A stretch of 34,825 nucleotides of DNA from Clostridium algifaecis (GCF_017874415.1 NZ_JAGGLM010000023.1:1-34825), one strand, 5' to 3'; shown: positions 6,423 through 16,442, numbered from the stretch's first letter. Notes: a model not told the origin generated them from the sequence alone. Made by a program: numbers and translations.

Positions 6423-7358
6423 ATGGGAAAAATAGCTTTTTTATTTTCAGGACAGGGAGCTCAGTATGTTGGAATGGGAAAAGAGTTCTTTGATAATGTA
6501 GAATCTTCTAGAAAAATATTTGAAACTGCAGATGAAGTCCTAGGATTTTCTATGAGTGATATGTGTTTTGAAGGACCTAAAGAAAAATTAGATGAAACTG
6601 AAAACACACAACCAGCAATTTTAACTACAAGTATAGCTGCACTTAAGGCATTAGAAAGTTTTAATATAAGACCAGATATTACAGCAGGTTTAAGCCTTGG
6701 AGAATATTCTGCACTTGTTTTAAGTGGAGTTTTTAAATTTAAGGATGCAGTTACTTTAGTAAAAAAAAGAGGAAAATATATGCAGGAGGCAGTACCTCAA
6801 GGCATGGGAGCAATGGCTGCTATTATTGGTCTAGATGGTGAAGTAATTAAAAATATATGTAGTGAATGTTCGAATGATGGAGTTGTAGAAATAGCTAATT
6901 TAAACTGCCCTGGACAAATTGTAATTTCAGGAGATAAGGATGCAGTTAAAGAAGCCGCAAATATGACTAAAGAAAGAGGAGCAAGAAAAGCTATAGAGCT
7001 TTCTGTAAGTGGTCCCTTTCATTCATCTAAGATGATACCTGCAGCAAAAAAATTAGAGGTAGAACTTAAAAATATAGATGTTTATGATTTTAAAATTCCT
7101 GTTATTACAAATGTTACAGGTGAAATAGTGAAAGATGTAAATGATGTTAAGCCTTATCTAAAAAAACAGGTTATGAGTACAGTATATTTTGAAAAAACTA
7201 TAAGAAACATGATAGATATGGGTGTTGATACTTTTGTAGAAATAGGACCAGGAAAAGTATTAAGTGGATTTGTAAGAAAGATAAATAGAAAACTTACTGT
7301 ATTAAATGTTCAGGATATGGAGTCTTTGAAAATAACTGTAGATAAATTAAATAGTTAG
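6423..7358 (+). CDS. fabD: Malonyl-CoA:ACP transacylase (FabD)
   Basis: A 311-residue alpha/beta hydrolase-type transacylase that loads malonate from CoA onto ACP. The N-terminal FLFSGQGAQYVGMG (6-19) is a family signature. The nucleophile S91 lies in GLSLGEY, R116 is the malonyl carboxylate-binding arginine position, and H200 is in VSGPFHS. The C-terminal FVEIGPGKVL is typical. ATG 6423 is preferred over ATG 6417, because GGGAGG (6411-6416) abuts 6417 but is 6 nt from 6423. It lies 20 nt after fabK, and the next gene begins 15 nt after its stop. Confidence 0.96.
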   Translation: MGKIAFLFSGQGAQYVGMGKEFFDNVESSRKIFETADEVLGFSMSDMCFEGPKEKLDETENTQPAILTTSIAALKALESFNIRPDITAGLSLGEYSALVLSGVFKFKDAVTLVKKRGKYMQEAVPQGMGAMAAIIGLDGEVIKNICSECSNDGVVEIANLNCPGQIVISGDKDAVKEAANMTKERGARKAIELSVSGPFHSSKMIPAAKKLEVELKNIDVYDFKIPVITNVTGEIVKDVNDVKPYLKKQVMSTVYFEKTIRNMIDMGVDTFVEIGPGKVLSGFVRKINRKLTVLNVQDMESLKITVDKLNS

Positions 7359-7373
7359 ATAGGAGAATGTTAT

Positions 7374-8120
7374 ATGGAAGGGATAAAAGGAAAAGTAGCT
7401 GTAGTTACCGGAGCGGCCAAAGGTATAGGAAGAGCCATTGCACTTAGGCTTGCAAAAGAAGGTGCAGACATAGTAATAAATTATAGAACTAATTCAGATT
7501 CTTTAAGTGAACTCGTAAGTGAAATTGAGAGCTTTGGAAGTAAAGTTATTACTGTTCGTGGAGATGTAAGTGTATTTGAAGATGCAAAAAATATTATGAA
7601 AAAAGCAGTAGAAACTTTTGGAACAGTAGATATACTTGTAAATAATGCAGGAATAACTAGAGATGGATTAATACTGAGAATGAAAGAAGAAGATTTTGAT
7701 AAAGTTATAGAGGTTAATTTAAAGGGAGCGTTTAACTGTATAAGACATGTTAGTCCCATCATGGTAAAAAAAAGAAGTGGTAAAATTATAAATATATCTT
7801 CTGTAGTTGGGATAACAGGAAATTCAGGTCAAGTTAATTATTCTGCGGCAAAAGCTGGTATAATAGGAGTAACTAAGTCTGTTGCAAGAGAACTTGGTTC
7901 AAGAGGTATAAATGTTAATGCAGTTGCACCAGGATTCATAAAAACAAGTATGACAGAAGCATTATCTGATAAATTGAAAGAAAATACTTTAAATAGTATA
8001 CCTTTAAAAAGATTTGGCACTGTAGATGATGTAGCAAGTGTAGTTGCATTCCTAGCTTCTAAGGATTCAGATTATATTACAGGACAGGTAATAAATATAG
8101 ATGGCGGAATGGTAATGTAG
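7374..8120 (+). CDS. fabG: 3-oxoacyl-ACP reductase (FabG)
   Basis: A 248-residue short-chain dehydrogenase that reduces 3-oxoacyl-ACP with NADPH. It has the cofactor motif TGAAKGIG (12-19), NNAG (90-93), and the catalytic set S143, Y156 and K160 (YSAAK). The C-terminal DSDYITGQVINIDGGMVM is the FabG signature. ATG 7374 follows AGGAGA. Its location between fabD and fabF fixes the substrate more firmly than the SDR fold alone would. Confidence 0.96.
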   Translation: MEGIKGKVAVVTGAAKGIGRAIALRLAKEGADIVINYRTNSDSLSELVSEIESFGSKVITVRGDVSVFEDAKNIMKKAVETFGTVDILVNNAGITRDGLILRMKEEDFDKVIEVNLKGAFNCIRHVSPIMVKKRSGKIINISSVVGITGNSGQVNYSAAKAGIIGVTKSVARELGSRGINVNAVAPGFIKTSMTEALSDKLKENTLNSIPLKRFGTVDDVASVVAFLASKDSDYITGQVINIDGGMVM

Positions 8121-8171
8121 AATAAAAGGTATTGAAATTTATGCAAGATTGATTAAAGGTTGGTGAAATAT

Positions 8172-9410
8172 ATGAAAACAAGAGTTGTAATCACAGGACT
8201 TGGAGCAATTACACCAGTAGGAAATAACGTAGATGATTTTTGGAACAATATAAAAAATGGAGTTTGTGGAATAGATTTTATTAAAAACTTTGATACAACA
8301 GATTTTAAAGCCAAACTAGCTGCTGAAGTTAAAGATTTTGATCCTACTGAAGCACTTGGCAGAAGAGAAGCAAGAAGATTGGATAGATTTTCACAATTTG
8401 CCATGACATCCGCAGATGAGGCAATTAAAGATTCAGGACTTGACTTGGACAGTATTGATAAAAGTAGATTTGGTGTTGTTGTTGGTTCTGGAATTGGTGG
8501 AATAGGTACTATAGAAAAAGAACATGGAACTCTTATGGAAAAAGGTCCTAATAGGATACATCCTCTTTTCATACCTATGATTATAGGAAATATGGCAGCA
8601 GGTAATATAGCTATAAAATATGAGGCAAGAGGTGTATGCACTACAGTAGTTACTGCTTGTGCTACAGGAACAAATTGTATAGGTGAAGCATATAGGATGA
8701 TTCAAAATGGTACTGCAGATGTTATAATTGCAGGAGGTACAGAAGCATCTATAACACCTCTTTCTATTGCAGGATTTATATCTTTAACTGCACTTAGCAA
8801 GAGTGAAGATCCAAAGAGAGCTTCAATTCCATTTGATAAAGAAAGAAATGGATTTGTTATGGGTGAAGGAGCAGGAATAGTTATACTTGAATCTTTGGAA
8901 CATGCTAAAAAGAGAAATGCGAAAATATATTCTGAAATTGTTGGATATGGATCAACTTGTGATGCATATCATATAACTTCTGTAGATCCTGAAGGCAAAG
9001 GGGCAGCAGCAGCTATGGAATTAGCTGTTAAAGAAGCTGGAATAGACGGCAAAGAAGTATCTTATATAAATGCACATGGAACAAGTACTGTCTCAAATGA
9101 CAAAGGAGAGACTATAGCTATCAAAAGAGTTTTTGGAGATGATGCAAATAATATACCAGTAAGTTCAACTAAGTCAATGACAGGACACTTACTTGGAGCA
9201 GCAGGAGCTATTGAAGCTGTAATATGTAATAAATCAATTCAGGATGGATTTATACCGCCTACTATAGGATATAGAGAAAAAGATGAAGAATGTGATCTTG
9301 ATTATGTTCCTAATAAAGGTAGAAAAGCAAATCTTGAATATGTAATGTCAAATTCACTTGGATTTGGTGGGCATAATGCCGTTATTTTATTAAAAAAGTG
9401 GAGTGAATAA
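8172..9410 (+). CDS. fabF: 3-oxoacyl-ACP synthase II (FabF)
   Basis: A 412-residue elongating condensing enzyme. It starts [17 protein letters not shown] and carries C163 in TACATGTN, H302 in NAHGTST, K334 and H339 in [13 protein letters not shown], and the C-terminal [12 protein letters not shown] 8172 is chosen: the upstream in-frame TTG 8160 directly abuts AAAGG, while 8172 has a GGTG site 6 nt before it and gives the usual N-terminus. With no fabB in this operon, FabF is likely to carry all chain elongation, including any unsaturated chains. The next gene, accB, begins one nucleotide after its stop codon. Confidence 0.96.
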   Translation: MKTRVVITGLGAITPVGNNVDDFWNNIKNGVCGIDFIKNFDTTDFKAKLAAEVKDFDPTEALGRREARRLDRFSQFAMTSADEAIKDSGLDLDSIDKSRFGVVVGSGIGGIGTIEKEHGTLMEKGPNRIHPLFIPMIIGNMAAGNIAIKYEARGVCTTVVTACATGTNCIGEAYRMIQNGTADVIIAGGTEASITPLSIAGFISLTALSKSEDPKRASIPFDKERNGFVMGEGAGIVILESLEHAKKRNAKIYSEIVGYGSTCDAYHITSVDPEGKGAAAAMELAVKEAGIDGKEVSYINAHGTSTVSNDKGETIAIKRVFGDDANNIPVSSTKSMTGHLLGAAGAIEAVICNKSIQDGFIPPTIGYREKDEECDLDYVPNKGRKANLEYVMSNSLGFGGHNAVILLKKWSE

Positions 9411-9411
9411 T

Positions 9412-9921
9412 ATGGATTTTAAAGCAATTGAAGAAATGATTCAATGTATGGATAATTCCAGCCTTGGATATTTAGAAGTAAACTGGAAAGGAATTTCTAT
9501 AATAATGAAAAAGAAAGGTGAATCTGGAGTAATTAAAACTTCAAACAGCTCAGATCCACAGGAAGATATAAAACAAAATAATACTTTAAATGAAGTAAAT
9601 GTAGATGATAAAGAAGATAAATCAGTAGTAGATATAGATAAAGTAGAAACAAAAAAAGAGGTTGAAGAAGATAAAAACATAAAAGAAATAGTATCACCTA
9701 TAGTTGGTACATTTTATAGTAAATCCTCACCAGATAAGCCTGACTATGTAAAAGTAGGCGATAGTGTAAAAAAAGGAGATACTCTCTGTATAATAGAAGC
9801 TATGAAAATTATGAATGAGATACAAAGTGATGTGGATGGTGAAGTGGTAGAAATACTTCCACATAATGAGGATATGGTAGAATATGGACAGTGTTTGTTT
9901 AAAGTTAAAACTAATGAGTAA
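9412..9921 (+). CDS. accB: Biotin carboxyl carrier protein of acetyl-CoA carboxylase (AccB)
   Basis: A 169-residue acetyl-CoA carboxylase subunit that carries biotin between AccC and AccA/AccD. A short N-terminal helical domain (1-35) is followed by a charged, flexible linker (about 36-92) and a biotinyl/lipoyl domain (93-169). The attachment site is K132 in EAMKIMNEI, with the usual PIVGTFY at 97-103. ATG 9412 is preferred over GTG 9403 because GGAG (9400-9403) is 8 nt upstream of it. It lies directly after fabF and 17 nt before fabZ. Confidence 0.95.
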   Translation: MDFKAIEEMIQCMDNSSLGYLEVNWKGISIIMKKKGESGVIKTSNSSDPQEDIKQNNTLNEVNVDDKEDKSVVDIDKVETKKEVEEDKNIKEIVSPIVGTFYSKSSPDKPDYVKVGDSVKKGDTLCIIEAMKIMNEIQSDVDGEVVEILPHNEDMVEYGQCLFKVKTNE

Positions 9922-9938
9922 TTAATTGGAGGAAATTT

Positions 9939-10388
9939 ATGGAACAAACGAATTTTAATGTAAACTTAGGTATAAAAGAAATCAAAGAGATTATCCCTCA
10001 TAGGTATCCTTTTTTATTAATAGATAAAGTTGTTTATATGGAACCTGGCAAAAAAGTTGTAGCTTATAAGAATGTAACTCAAAATGAGTATTTTTTTCAA
10101 GGACATTTTCCCGAGGAACCTGTAATGCCGGGAGTTCTTATTATAGAGTCATTAGCTCAGGCTGGGGCAGTAGCAATACTTAGCATGGATGAATTTAAAG
10201 GTAAGATAGCATATTTTGGCGGAATAAATAAAGCAAAGTTTAGAAAAAAAGTATTACCAGGAGATACGTTGAGGCTCGAAGTTGAAATGATGAAATTAAA
10301 AGGTTCAGCAGGAATAGCAAAAGCAGTAGCTTATGTTGAAGATAAAAAGGCTGCCGAAGCAGAATTGATTTTTATGATAGGAAAATAA
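9939..10388 (+). CDS. fabZ: 3-hydroxyacyl-ACP dehydratase (FabZ)
   Basis: A 149-residue hot-dog-fold dehydratase converting 3-hydroxyacyl-ACP to trans-2-enoyl-ACP. Signatures are [11 protein letters not shown] (19-29), [13 protein letters not shown] with catalytic H56, and E70 in [10 protein letters not shown]. Helix and loop lengths are those of FabZ rather than FabA, so isomerisation to cis-3-enoyl is not expected from sequence. ATG 9939 follows GGAGG. It sits between accB and accC, the order usual in clostridial fab clusters. Confidence 0.95.
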   Translation: MEQTNFNVNLGIKEIKEIIPHRYPFLLIDKVVYMEPGKKVVAYKNVTQNEYFFQGHFPEEPVMPGVLIIESLAQAGAVAILSMDEFKGKIAYFGGINKAKFRKKVLPGDTLRLEVEMMKLKGSAGIAKAVAYVEDKKAAEAELIFMIGK

Positions 10389-10417
10389 AAGTACCATATT
10401 AGGAGTTGAATTTAAAA

Positions 10418-11776
10418 GTGTTTAGTAAAATTTTAATTGCAAATAGGGGTGAGATAGCAGTCAGAATAATAAGGGCTTGTAGAGAAATGGGAATCCAAAC
10501 TGTGGCTGTTTATTCAGAAGCAGATAAAGATGCACTACATGTTCAAATGGCAGATGAGGCAATTTGTATAGGCCCTGCTTCACCAAAAGACAGCTATTTA
10601 AATGTACAGAATATAATAAGTGCTACAGTTTTATCTGGAGCACAGGCAATTCATCCTGGATTTGGTTTTTTATCTGAAAACAGTAAATTTGCAAGCATAT
10701 GTAAACAATGCAATATTACATTTATAGGTCCAACACCAGAATGTATTGAAAACATGGGAAATAAGTCAAATGCCAGAGATATAATGGAAAAATCAGGAGT
10801 CCCTGTAGTCCCTGGTTCAAAGGGTGCAATTTCAAATGAAAGTGAGCTTTTAGAAACAGCTAGAAAAATTGGATATCCAGTTATGATAAAAGCTTCTGCT
10901 GGAGGCGGCGGGAGAGGTATAAGAATTGTATATAAAGAAGAAGAAATCGTAAAAAATTATGAAAATGCAAAAACAGAAGCAAAATCTGCTTTTGGAGACG
11001 ATACTATATATATGGAGAAATTTATAGAAAAACCAAAGCATGTGGAAATTCAAATACTTGGTGATAATTTTGGAAATATAGTATATCTTGGGGAAAGAGA
11101 CTGTTCCATGCAGAGAAGAAATCAGAAGGTAATGGAAGAAGCTCCTAGCCCAATTATGACAGAAGAACTTAGAAAATCAATGGGTGAAACAGCAGTGATG
11201 GCAGCTAAGGTTGTAAATTACAACAATGCAGGTACCATAGAATTCCTTTTGGATGCTAAAGGAAGTTATTATTTTATGGAAATGAATACTAGAATTCAAG
11301 TAGAGCATGCTATAACAGAAATGGTAACTGGAATAGATTTAGTAAAAGAACAAATTAAAATTGCAGCAGGAGAAAAGTTGGGATTTTCACAAGAGGATAT
11401 AAAAATACAGGGACATTCTATAGAATGTAGAATAAACGCAGAAGATGTAAGTAAAAATTTTATGCCAAGTCCAGGAAAGATAACTGATTTATATGTGCCT
11501 GGAGGTTTTAATGTCAGGGTAGATAGTGCAGTTTATTCTGGGTATGTTATACCTCCTTATTATGATTCAATGATAGCTAAATTAATAGTATATGGAGTTG
11601 ACAGGCAGGAAGCTATAGACAGAATGAGAAGAGCCCTGGGAGAATTTATTATAGAAGGTGTTAGTACAAATATAGATTTCCAATTTGATCTATTGAATAG
11701 TGATGAATTTATAAATGGAAATTATGATACCAAATATGTAGAAAAATTTATAAAAGATTCAACTTATAAAAATTAA
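10418..11776 (+). CDS. accC: Biotin carboxylase subunit of acetyl-CoA carboxylase (AccC)
   Basis: A 452-residue ATP-grasp enzyme that carboxylates biotin on AccB using ATP and bicarbonate. It shows the N-terminal [17 protein letters not shown] (4-20), the ATP-binding K158 and glycine-rich loop GGGGRGIR (162-169), [13 protein letters not shown], and the metal- and biotin-binding [10 protein letters not shown] segment. The start is set at GTG 10418, which gives the usual family N-terminus. AGGAG (10401-10405) is 12 nt upstream, rather far, but the other in-frame start, TTG 10406, abuts that site and is unlikely. Confidence 0.95.
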   Translation: MFSKILIANRGEIAVRIIRACREMGIQTVAVYSEADKDALHVQMADEAICIGPASPKDSYLNVQNIISATVLSGAQAIHPGFGFLSENSKFASICKQCNITFIGPTPECIENMGNKSNARDIMEKSGVPVVPGSKGAISNESELLETARKIGYPVMIKASAGGGGRGIRIVYKEEEIVKNYENAKTEAKSAFGDDTIYMEKFIEKPKHVEIQILGDNFGNIVYLGERDCSMQRRNQKVMEEAPSPIMTEELRKSMGETAVMAAKVVNYNNAGTIEFLLDAKGSYYFMEMNTRIQVEHAITEMVTGIDLVKEQIKIAAGEKLGFSQEDIKIQGHSIECRINAEDVSKNFMPSPGKITDLYVPGGFNVRVDSAVYSGYVIPPYYDSMIAKLIVYGVDRQEAIDRMRRALGEFIIEGVSTNIDFQFDLLNSDEFINGNYDTKYVEKFIKDSTYKN

Positions 11777-11834
11777 AGTATAGAACAATAATTTTTACAT
11801 AGATTAGTTTCACTGGAAAGGAGTTGATTAAAAC

Positions 11835-12710
11835 TTGTTAAATAAATTCTTTAAAAGAACAAAGTACATTACTGTAAGTCAAAAGTCTCTTAGAGATGCA
11901 TCAGAAGACTCGGAGGTTAAGCCATATATACCTAATGGTATGTGGGTAAAATGCAGTAAGTGTAAGAGAGTTTTATATAAAAGTGACGTAGATAGAAATA
12001 ATAAAGTATGTCAGTATTGTGGTCATCATTTTAGGATGAGTGCTAAGGAAAGAATAAAATTAATAATGGATGCGGATAGCTTTGAAGAATTTGATGTTAA
12101 TATGGAATCTGCCAATCCTATAGGATTTGATGGATATGAAAAAAAATTAAAAAATATGATTGAAAAGTCAGGAATTAAAGAAGCTGTTATAACGGGCAAG
12201 GGTACTATAGGCAAAATGAAGGCAGTAGCTTGCTTTATGGACAGCAATTTTATGATGGGAAGTATGGGATCTGTAGTTGGAGAAAAAATAACGAGAGCAG
12301 TTGAAAAGGCTATAGAGTTAAAGCTTCCATTAATTATTTTCACAACTTCTGGTGGAGCTAGAATGCAGGAGGGTATATTTTCTCTTATGCAAATGGCAAA
12401 AATAAGTGCTGCACTCAATAGACTGAGAAATGAAGGACTTCTTTATGTAACCGTGCTTACAGATCCTACAACAGGTGGAGTTACAGCAAGTTTTGCTATG
12501 CTTGGAGACATAATTTTGGCAGAACCAGATGCACTTGTAGGCTTTGCGGGTAAAAGAGTAATAGAACAAACTATAAGACAAAAATTGCCCGAAGGATTTC
12601 AAAGTGCAGAATTTTTACTTGAGCATGGTTTTATAGATAGCATAGTTTCAAGAAATGATTTAAAGAGTACTCTTAAGAAAATATTAGTTATACATGATAG
12701 AAATAGATAG
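11835..12710 (+). CDS. accD: Acetyl-CoA carboxyltransferase beta subunit (AccD)
   Basis: A 291-residue carboxyltransferase subunit. The N-terminal zinc ribbon is complete (C40, C43, C59, C62), and the crotonase-type core has [10 protein letters not shown] and [13 protein letters not shown]. It works with AccA to move the carboxyl group from biotin to acetyl-CoA. The start is TTG 11835, 11 nt after AAAGGAG. No ATG lies near by, and homologues start a similar distance before the zinc ribbon. It lies 58 nt after accC and 32 nt before accA. Confidence 0.94.
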   Translation: MLNKFFKRTKYITVSQKSLRDASEDSEVKPYIPNGMWVKCSKCKRVLYKSDVDRNNKVCQYCGHHFRMSAKERIKLIMDADSFEEFDVNMESANPIGFDGYEKKLKNMIEKSGIKEAVITGKGTIGKMKAVACFMDSNFMMGSMGSVVGEKITRAVEKAIELKLPLIIFTTSGGARMQEGIFSLMQMAKISAALNRLRNEGLLYVTVLTDPTTGGVTASFAMLGDIILAEPDALVGFAGKRVIEQTIRQKLPEGFQSAEFLLEHGFIDSIVSRNDLKSTLKKILVIHDRNR

Positions 12711-12742
12711 TTGTGATTTTTTAATGAAGGGAGGTAAATTGT

Positions 12743-13594
12743 ATGGAGAAAATAGAAAAGCTTCAAAAGATGATAAATAAAAAATTGGACAATAAAACAG
12801 CATGGCAGAAGGTAAAAATTGCTAGAATGATTGAACGACCTACATCAATTGATTATATATATAGAATATGTGATACTTTTATAGAGCTTCATGGAGATAG
12901 GTATTTTGGAGATGACAAGTCAATTGTAGGTGGAATTGGAATTTTAAATGGAGATCCTGTTACTATAGTAGCACAACAAAAGGGAAGAAATACATCAGAA
13001 AATATAAAGAGAAATTTTGGAATGCCAGAACCAGAAGGATATAGAAAAAGTTTGAGGCTTATGAAGCAAGCTGAAAAATTTGATAGACCAATTATATGCT
13101 TTGTAGATACTCCTGGAGCGTTTTGTGGGATGGAAGCAGAAGAAAGAGGTCAGGGAGAAGCAATAGCTAGCAATTTAATAGAGATGTTTAACTTGAAAGT
13201 TCCTATAGTATCAATAGTTATAGGTGAAGGAGGCAGTGGCGGAGCCCTGGCTTTTGCTGTTGCAAATTCAGTATGGATGCTGGAAAACTCTGTTTATTCT
13301 ATACTTTCACCAGAAGGCTTTGCAAGTATACTTTGGAAAGATGGTTCACGTGCAGAGGAAGCAGCTGAAGTCATGAAATGTACTGCCCAGGATTTAAAAA
13401 AGTATGGGATAATAGATAAGGTCTTAAAAGAGCCACAAGGTGGAGCACATAAAGATGTGGACAAAATGGCAGAAACTATAAAAAATGAACTTATAGATAC
13501 CGTAGGCATATTGAAGAAACACTCCAAAGAAGAAATTGTAAATTCAAGATATAATAAATTCAGACATATGGGTAAATATAGTGAGAAGCTATAA
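12743..13594 (+). CDS. accA: Acetyl-CoA carboxyltransferase alpha subunit (AccA)
   Basis: A 283-residue partner of AccD. The N-terminal helical part (1-40) is followed by the crotonase-like core with [11 protein letters not shown] (49-59), [19 protein letters not shown] (oxyanion region), and [29 protein letters not shown] is the usual C-terminal signature. ATG 12743 follows GGGAGG. Last gene of the operon; a hairpin overlaps its stop codon. With accB, accC and accD it completes a four-subunit bacterial acetyl-CoA carboxylase. Confidence 0.96.
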   Translation: MEKIEKLQKMINKKLDNKTAWQKVKIARMIERPTSIDYIYRICDTFIELHGDRYFGDDKSIVGGIGILNGDPVTIVAQQKGRNTSENIKRNFGMPEPEGYRKSLRLMKQAEKFDRPIICFVDTPGAFCGMEAEERGQGEAIASNLIEMFNLKVPIVSIVIGEGGSGGALAFAVANSVWMLENSVYSILSPEGFASILWKDGSRAEEAAEVMKCTAQDLKKYGIIDKVLKEPQGGAHKDVDKMAETIKNELIDTVGILKKHSKEEIVNSRYNKFRHMGKYSEKL

Positions 13595-13616
13595 ATGATA
13601 ATAGTTTATAGCTTCT
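13584..13616 (+). terminator. Hairpin ending the fatty-acid operon
   Basis: A perfect 12-bp stem, 13584-13595/13605-13616, with a 9-nt loop, overlaps the accA stop codon. The T-tract after it is poor, so termination strength is uncertain. It lies between convergent genes. Confidence 0.6.
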
Positions 13617-13645
13617 AAATTGTAATTTTAAAATAAATTTTATAT

Positions 13646-14842
13646 TTATAGAATAAGTTTTTTAAATTCTATCATCCCTGCACCCTGACAATATTTTGGA
13701 AGTTTTAATAGGCTGCAGGATATTTTGATTAGAGAAGTAATATCATTGGAACTTAAATTTGGATTATTCTCATATAATAAAGCACATATACCACTTATAT
13801 ATGCTGCAGCACATGATGTACCAGTGTAGCAGGTATAAGGTTCTTTTAAAGTTGAAGGGTATAATTTTTTCCCATTTCTTTGAGGAATATAATTTACATT
13901 TGAATTTAGAGAACAGATATCTACACAGGCGGCAACTAAATCTGGTTTTTGAATTTTACAAAATGGACCCGAAGAAGAATATTTATAAATTTTTATATCC
14001 CTAGAAGTTGTATCAATTCCACCTACTGTTATACAATTATTTAAGGTAGATATTCCCTGTATGCTATGTTCAGTATTGTCAGCATTACCAGAAGCTATAA
14101 CTATACATATATTATTTTTTACTGCCATGTTGAATAATTTTTGAAATAAGGACAATATAAATGCATCTATTATATTTAATTCAAAAGGAAGACAAATTAT
14201 TTTTAAGTTCATCTTTTCAGAATCATCTATTAATAATTGAATGGCATATAATATATCACTAACATAGCCATATCCGACAGAGTTAAATGCTTTTATAGAA
14301 TAAATACTGCTGTCTTTAGCTATTCCAGAATACATACCTTTTGAAAGCTTACCGTTACCACATATTATACCTGACATAAAAGTGCCATGACCGTTGTCGT
14401 CATAGGGATAATCATATTCATTTATCAAATCTAAGAATTTTGCTATTCTATTTTTTTCAGAAATTAAATCAGTATGAGGATAAGTACCGGAATCTATCAA
14501 ACCTATACAAATATTTTTGCCTGTAATTTTAGAATTATATGAGAAACTTATTCTATTTGAAGAATATACGTTTTTACCACATAAATCGGCTTTTATGTCT
14601 AGAGTTATATAATTTACTTCAGGAAATTCTATCAATCTACTGATTGAGATATCATTAAGCACAGCACATATGCAATTTATGGAGTAAATAGAGTGTATTA
14701 ACTTACAGCCGTAATTTTCAATTTTTTTTTCGATACGATTTAATAAAGAGGAACAATGTATTATTACCCTGTAATTTTTATAATATTTTTTATTTAAAGC
14801 TAACTTTAGATTCGGGTCTAATTTGTTTTTTATTAAAAACAT
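13646..14842 (-). CDS. S8-family (subtilisin-like) serine protease, apparently intracellular
   Basis: A 398-residue subtilase. The catalytic triad is intact: D117 in IGLIDSGT, H152 in NGHGTFMSG, and S343 in GTSCAAAY, with the oxyanion N253 in IASGNAD. Residues 24-82 have the strand-helix-strand pattern of an inhibitor I9-like propeptide ending near EVNYITLD. No signal peptide or lipobox is visible, so it should be cytosolic or act in the sporulating cell. The usual substrate-binding MSLG-type strand reads LPFELN (219-224), an unusual form. It is cysteine-rich for a secreted subtilase, which also fits the cytosol. ATG 14842 follows AGGAG. It stands alone between hairpins. The substrate is unknown. 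Confidence 0.88.
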   Translation of the reverse strand: MFLIKNKLDPNLKLALNKKYYKNYRVIIHCSSLLNRIEKKIENYGCKLIHSIYSINCICAVLNDISISRLIEFPEVNYITLDIKADLCGKNVYSSNRISFSYNSKITGKNICIGLIDSGTYPHTDLISEKNRIAKFLDLINEYDYPYDDNGHGTFMSGIICGNGKLSKGMYSGIAKDSSIYSIKAFNSVGYGYVSDILYAIQLLIDDSEKMNLKIICLPFELNIIDAFILSLFQKLFNMAVKNNICIVIASGNADNTEHSIQGISTLNNCITVGGIDTTSRDIKIYKYSSSGPFCKIQKPDLVAACVDICSLNSNVNYIPQRNGKKLYPSTLKEPYTCYTGTSCAAAYISGICALLYENNPNLSSNDITSLIKISCSLLKLPKYCQGAGMIEFKKLIL

Positions 14843-14894
14843 ATTATTCTCCTAAAAATTAATCTTATTATATTATATATAGGGGAGCGTTAAT

Positions 14895-14931
14895 TTGATA
14901 ATAATAAAAAATGGATTAACTTTTCCATTTT
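14895..14931 (-). terminator. Terminator after the YdcZ-type gene
   Basis: On the minus strand an 8-bp stem (14924-14931/14908-14915) with an 8-nt loop is followed by a T-rich run down to 14895. It overlaps the end of the coding sequence. Confidence 0.65.
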
Positions 14932-15350
14932 AATATAATTATACCTGCAATTAAAAAACAGATACCAATTATTTCATGAAAATTGAATTTTATATTCTTA
15001 GAATCAAATAATCCAAAGTAATCTATTAAAAGTGCCATAATAATCTGAGATACTAAAATTATAGCTATTGAGTGAGTAACTCCTAGAAATCTTATACTAT
15101 ACATTACAGTAAAGGTTATTACTACGCCAAGTAATCCTCCTAGAAGATATATTTTTCTGCATAATTTTATATTTTGAATATTCCCTTTTCCAAGTCCAAT
15201 TGCCATGATTAAAGTTATTAGAAATGCTGTTCCTTGGACTATAGCATTTGTTTCCAAAAGTCCAATCTTTTCACTTAATCTTGTATTGAATATTCCTTGA
15301 ATACTCATTGATATTCCAGATATTATTGAAGATAATATACCTAATAACAT
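14916..15350 (-). CDS. YdcZ/DUF606-type membrane transporter (DMT superfamily)
   Basis: A 144-residue hydrophobic protein with about five membrane segments, including LGILSSIISGISMSIQGIF, AFLITLIMAIGL, LLGGLLGVVITFTVMYSI, SIAIILVSQIIMALLID and IIGICFLIAGIIIL. The short length and the N-terminal GISMSIQGIFNTRLSEKIG fit the DUF606 (YdcZ) family of half-size drug/metabolite transporters, which probably act as dimers. ATG 15350 is preferred because GGTG lies 6 nt upstream. An in-frame GTG at 15359 is inside that ribosome site. The substrate is unknown, and it appears to be a single-gene unit. Confidence 0.75.
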   Translation of the reverse strand: MLLGILSSIISGISMSIQGIFNTRLSEKIGLLETNAIVQGTAFLITLIMAIGLGKGNIQNIKLCRKIYLLGGLLGVVITFTVMYSIRFLGVTHSIAIILVSQIIMALLIDYFGLFDSKNIKFNFHEIIGICFLIAGIIILKWKS

Positions 15351-15418
15351 AAATATCACCTACTTAATAATTAGTTTTATGAATTGAAGTTAGTTTAACC
15401 TAAATTTAATATTATTAT

Positions 15419-15473
15419 AAATAAAGTGTGTATCATTCTAAAAGTAGATTTCAGAATGATACACACTTTATTT
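15419..15473 (-). terminator. Long hairpin after the dUTPase gene
   Basis: A 21-bp perfect inverted repeat, 15419-15439 and 15453-15473, with a 13-nt loop. It lies 24 nt downstream of the minus-strand gene ending at 15498, and T-rich sequence follows on the minus strand. The stem is long enough to act on either strand. Confidence 0.75.
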
Positions 15474-15497
15474 TATGGTTCATATAATATAATTAAA

Positions 15498-15989
15498 TTA
15501 TGAATATTGCGGTTGATTAATATAGTTGGTATCCATATAACTTTTATTGTAAGCTTCTTGAATTTGTTCAATTGAATATCCAAGGCTAAAACCAAGACTA
15601 AAAAAATCTTCAAATAAAGTTATATAGTGATCTTTAGAAGAACATACCAAAAAATCATTTATGTCTACGTATAAATTTAAAAATTGTGAAGTTATAGTAC
15701 AATCATTTTTTTTGAACTGAATGTTGGTTATGTCATTAAATTTCTTTTCTATTCCTAAAGAAAGTATAAAGTACAAAGAATTAACAAGTTCTTCTAAAAT
15801 TATTTTGTGATTAGAAACATTTTTATTATTCCAGAATTTAAAACATTTTGTTTCATTAGCTAGTTCGGCAATTTCAACTTGTAGTGCGAGCGTTTTTTGT
15901 GAAAGAAGAGATTCACCATCAAGACCATGCTCTTTTTTAATTTTTTCATCCAAGATTTCTTGCAATTCAAATAAATTTGTAAAATTCAT
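15498..15989 (-). CDS. Dimeric dUTPase-like protein (all-alpha NTP pyrophosphohydrolase), metal site altered
   Basis: A 163-residue protein of the dimeric dUTPase (dUTPase_2) branch of the MazG-like fold, which hydrolyses dUTP/dUDP to dUMP. Signatures are FELQEILDEKIKKEHGL (7-23) and EIAELANETKCFKFW (39-53), with E39 and E42 forming the first metal motif. The second motif is normally E-x-x-D; here it reads E67-L-V-N70, so the Asp is replaced by Asn, and a following His usual in the family is Tyr73. Activity may be weakened or lost, or the substrate may differ. The rest of the protein looks intact, without a frameshift. The ATG follows a modest AGGCGG site. It is a single gene ended by a strong hairpin. 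Confidence 0.8.
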   Translation of the reverse strand: MNFTNLFELQEILDEKIKKEHGLDGESLLSQKTLALQVEIAELANETKCFKFWNNKNVSNHKIILEELVNSLYFILSLGIEKKFNDITNIQFKKNDCTITSQFLNLYVDINDFLVCSSKDHYITLFEDFFSLGFSLGYSIEQIQEAYNKSYMDTNYINQPQYS

Positions 15990-16193
15990 ATAATAGAGCC
16001 GCCTTTCTATATACTTATAATTAAATAATAATTATTATTATAACGAAAAATTTCATTATAATATATTTCCCACATATATATTTTAGCGAAAATTGATAAA
16101 TATTAAAACATTTTGCAATCGGTTCCATAAAAAATATTTTAATATTTTTTTATATTAATATAATTTCACAAAGGTAAAGTAAAAATTTGTATT

Positions 16194-16442
16194 TTATTCC
16201 TTCTTAGCTATTGCAACTTTTACTGTTATTCCACTAATCTTTCCCAACTTTCCTGTCATAGCACTTATTTCATCTGAAGTGCCATCTACAATTAGAGATA
16301 TTATAGATATATTTTTCTCTCTATAAGGAATCCCCATTCGTCCTACTATTATATGAGAAAATGAGTGAAGTATATTATTTACTATCTTTGCATTTTCTAA
16401 ATTCTTTACAACTATTCCAACTACACCTAATCTGTTTTCCAT
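16194..16442 (-). CDS. TM1266-type iron-only hydrogenase system regulator (ACT-like)
   Basis: An 82-residue protein with a ferredoxin-like ACT/NikR-C-type fold. The sequence ENRLGVVGIVV, HIIVGRMGIPYREKNISIISLIVDGTSDEI and MTGKLGKISGITVKVA matches the TM1266 family, named as putative regulators because the genes often sit with hydE/hydF/hydG maturases of [FeFe]-hydrogenase. No maturase gene is nearby here. It has no DNA-binding helix-turn-helix of its own, so direct transcriptional control is unproven. ATG 16442 follows GGAGG. The ~200-nt space on each side holds no other gene that I can see. Confidence 0.85.
   Translation of the reverse strand: MENRLGVVGIVVKNLENAKIVNNILHSFSHIIVGRMGIPYREKNISIISLIVDGTSDEISAMTGKLGKISGITVKVAIAKKE

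Noticed and set aside
9939..10388. FabA-like dehydratase/isomerase in place of FabZ
   Set aside because: Length and the HRYPFLLID and [11 protein letters not shown] motifs are those of FabZ; nothing specific to FabA is visible.
12026..12602. Minus-strand frames opposite accD
   Set aside because: Shadows of the carboxyltransferase gene; composition follows the antisense codons and no start site is credible.
16127..16150. Terminator after the TM1266-type gene
   Set aside because: The pairing is made only of A and T with a 2-nt loop, which is expected by chance here and would be very weak.
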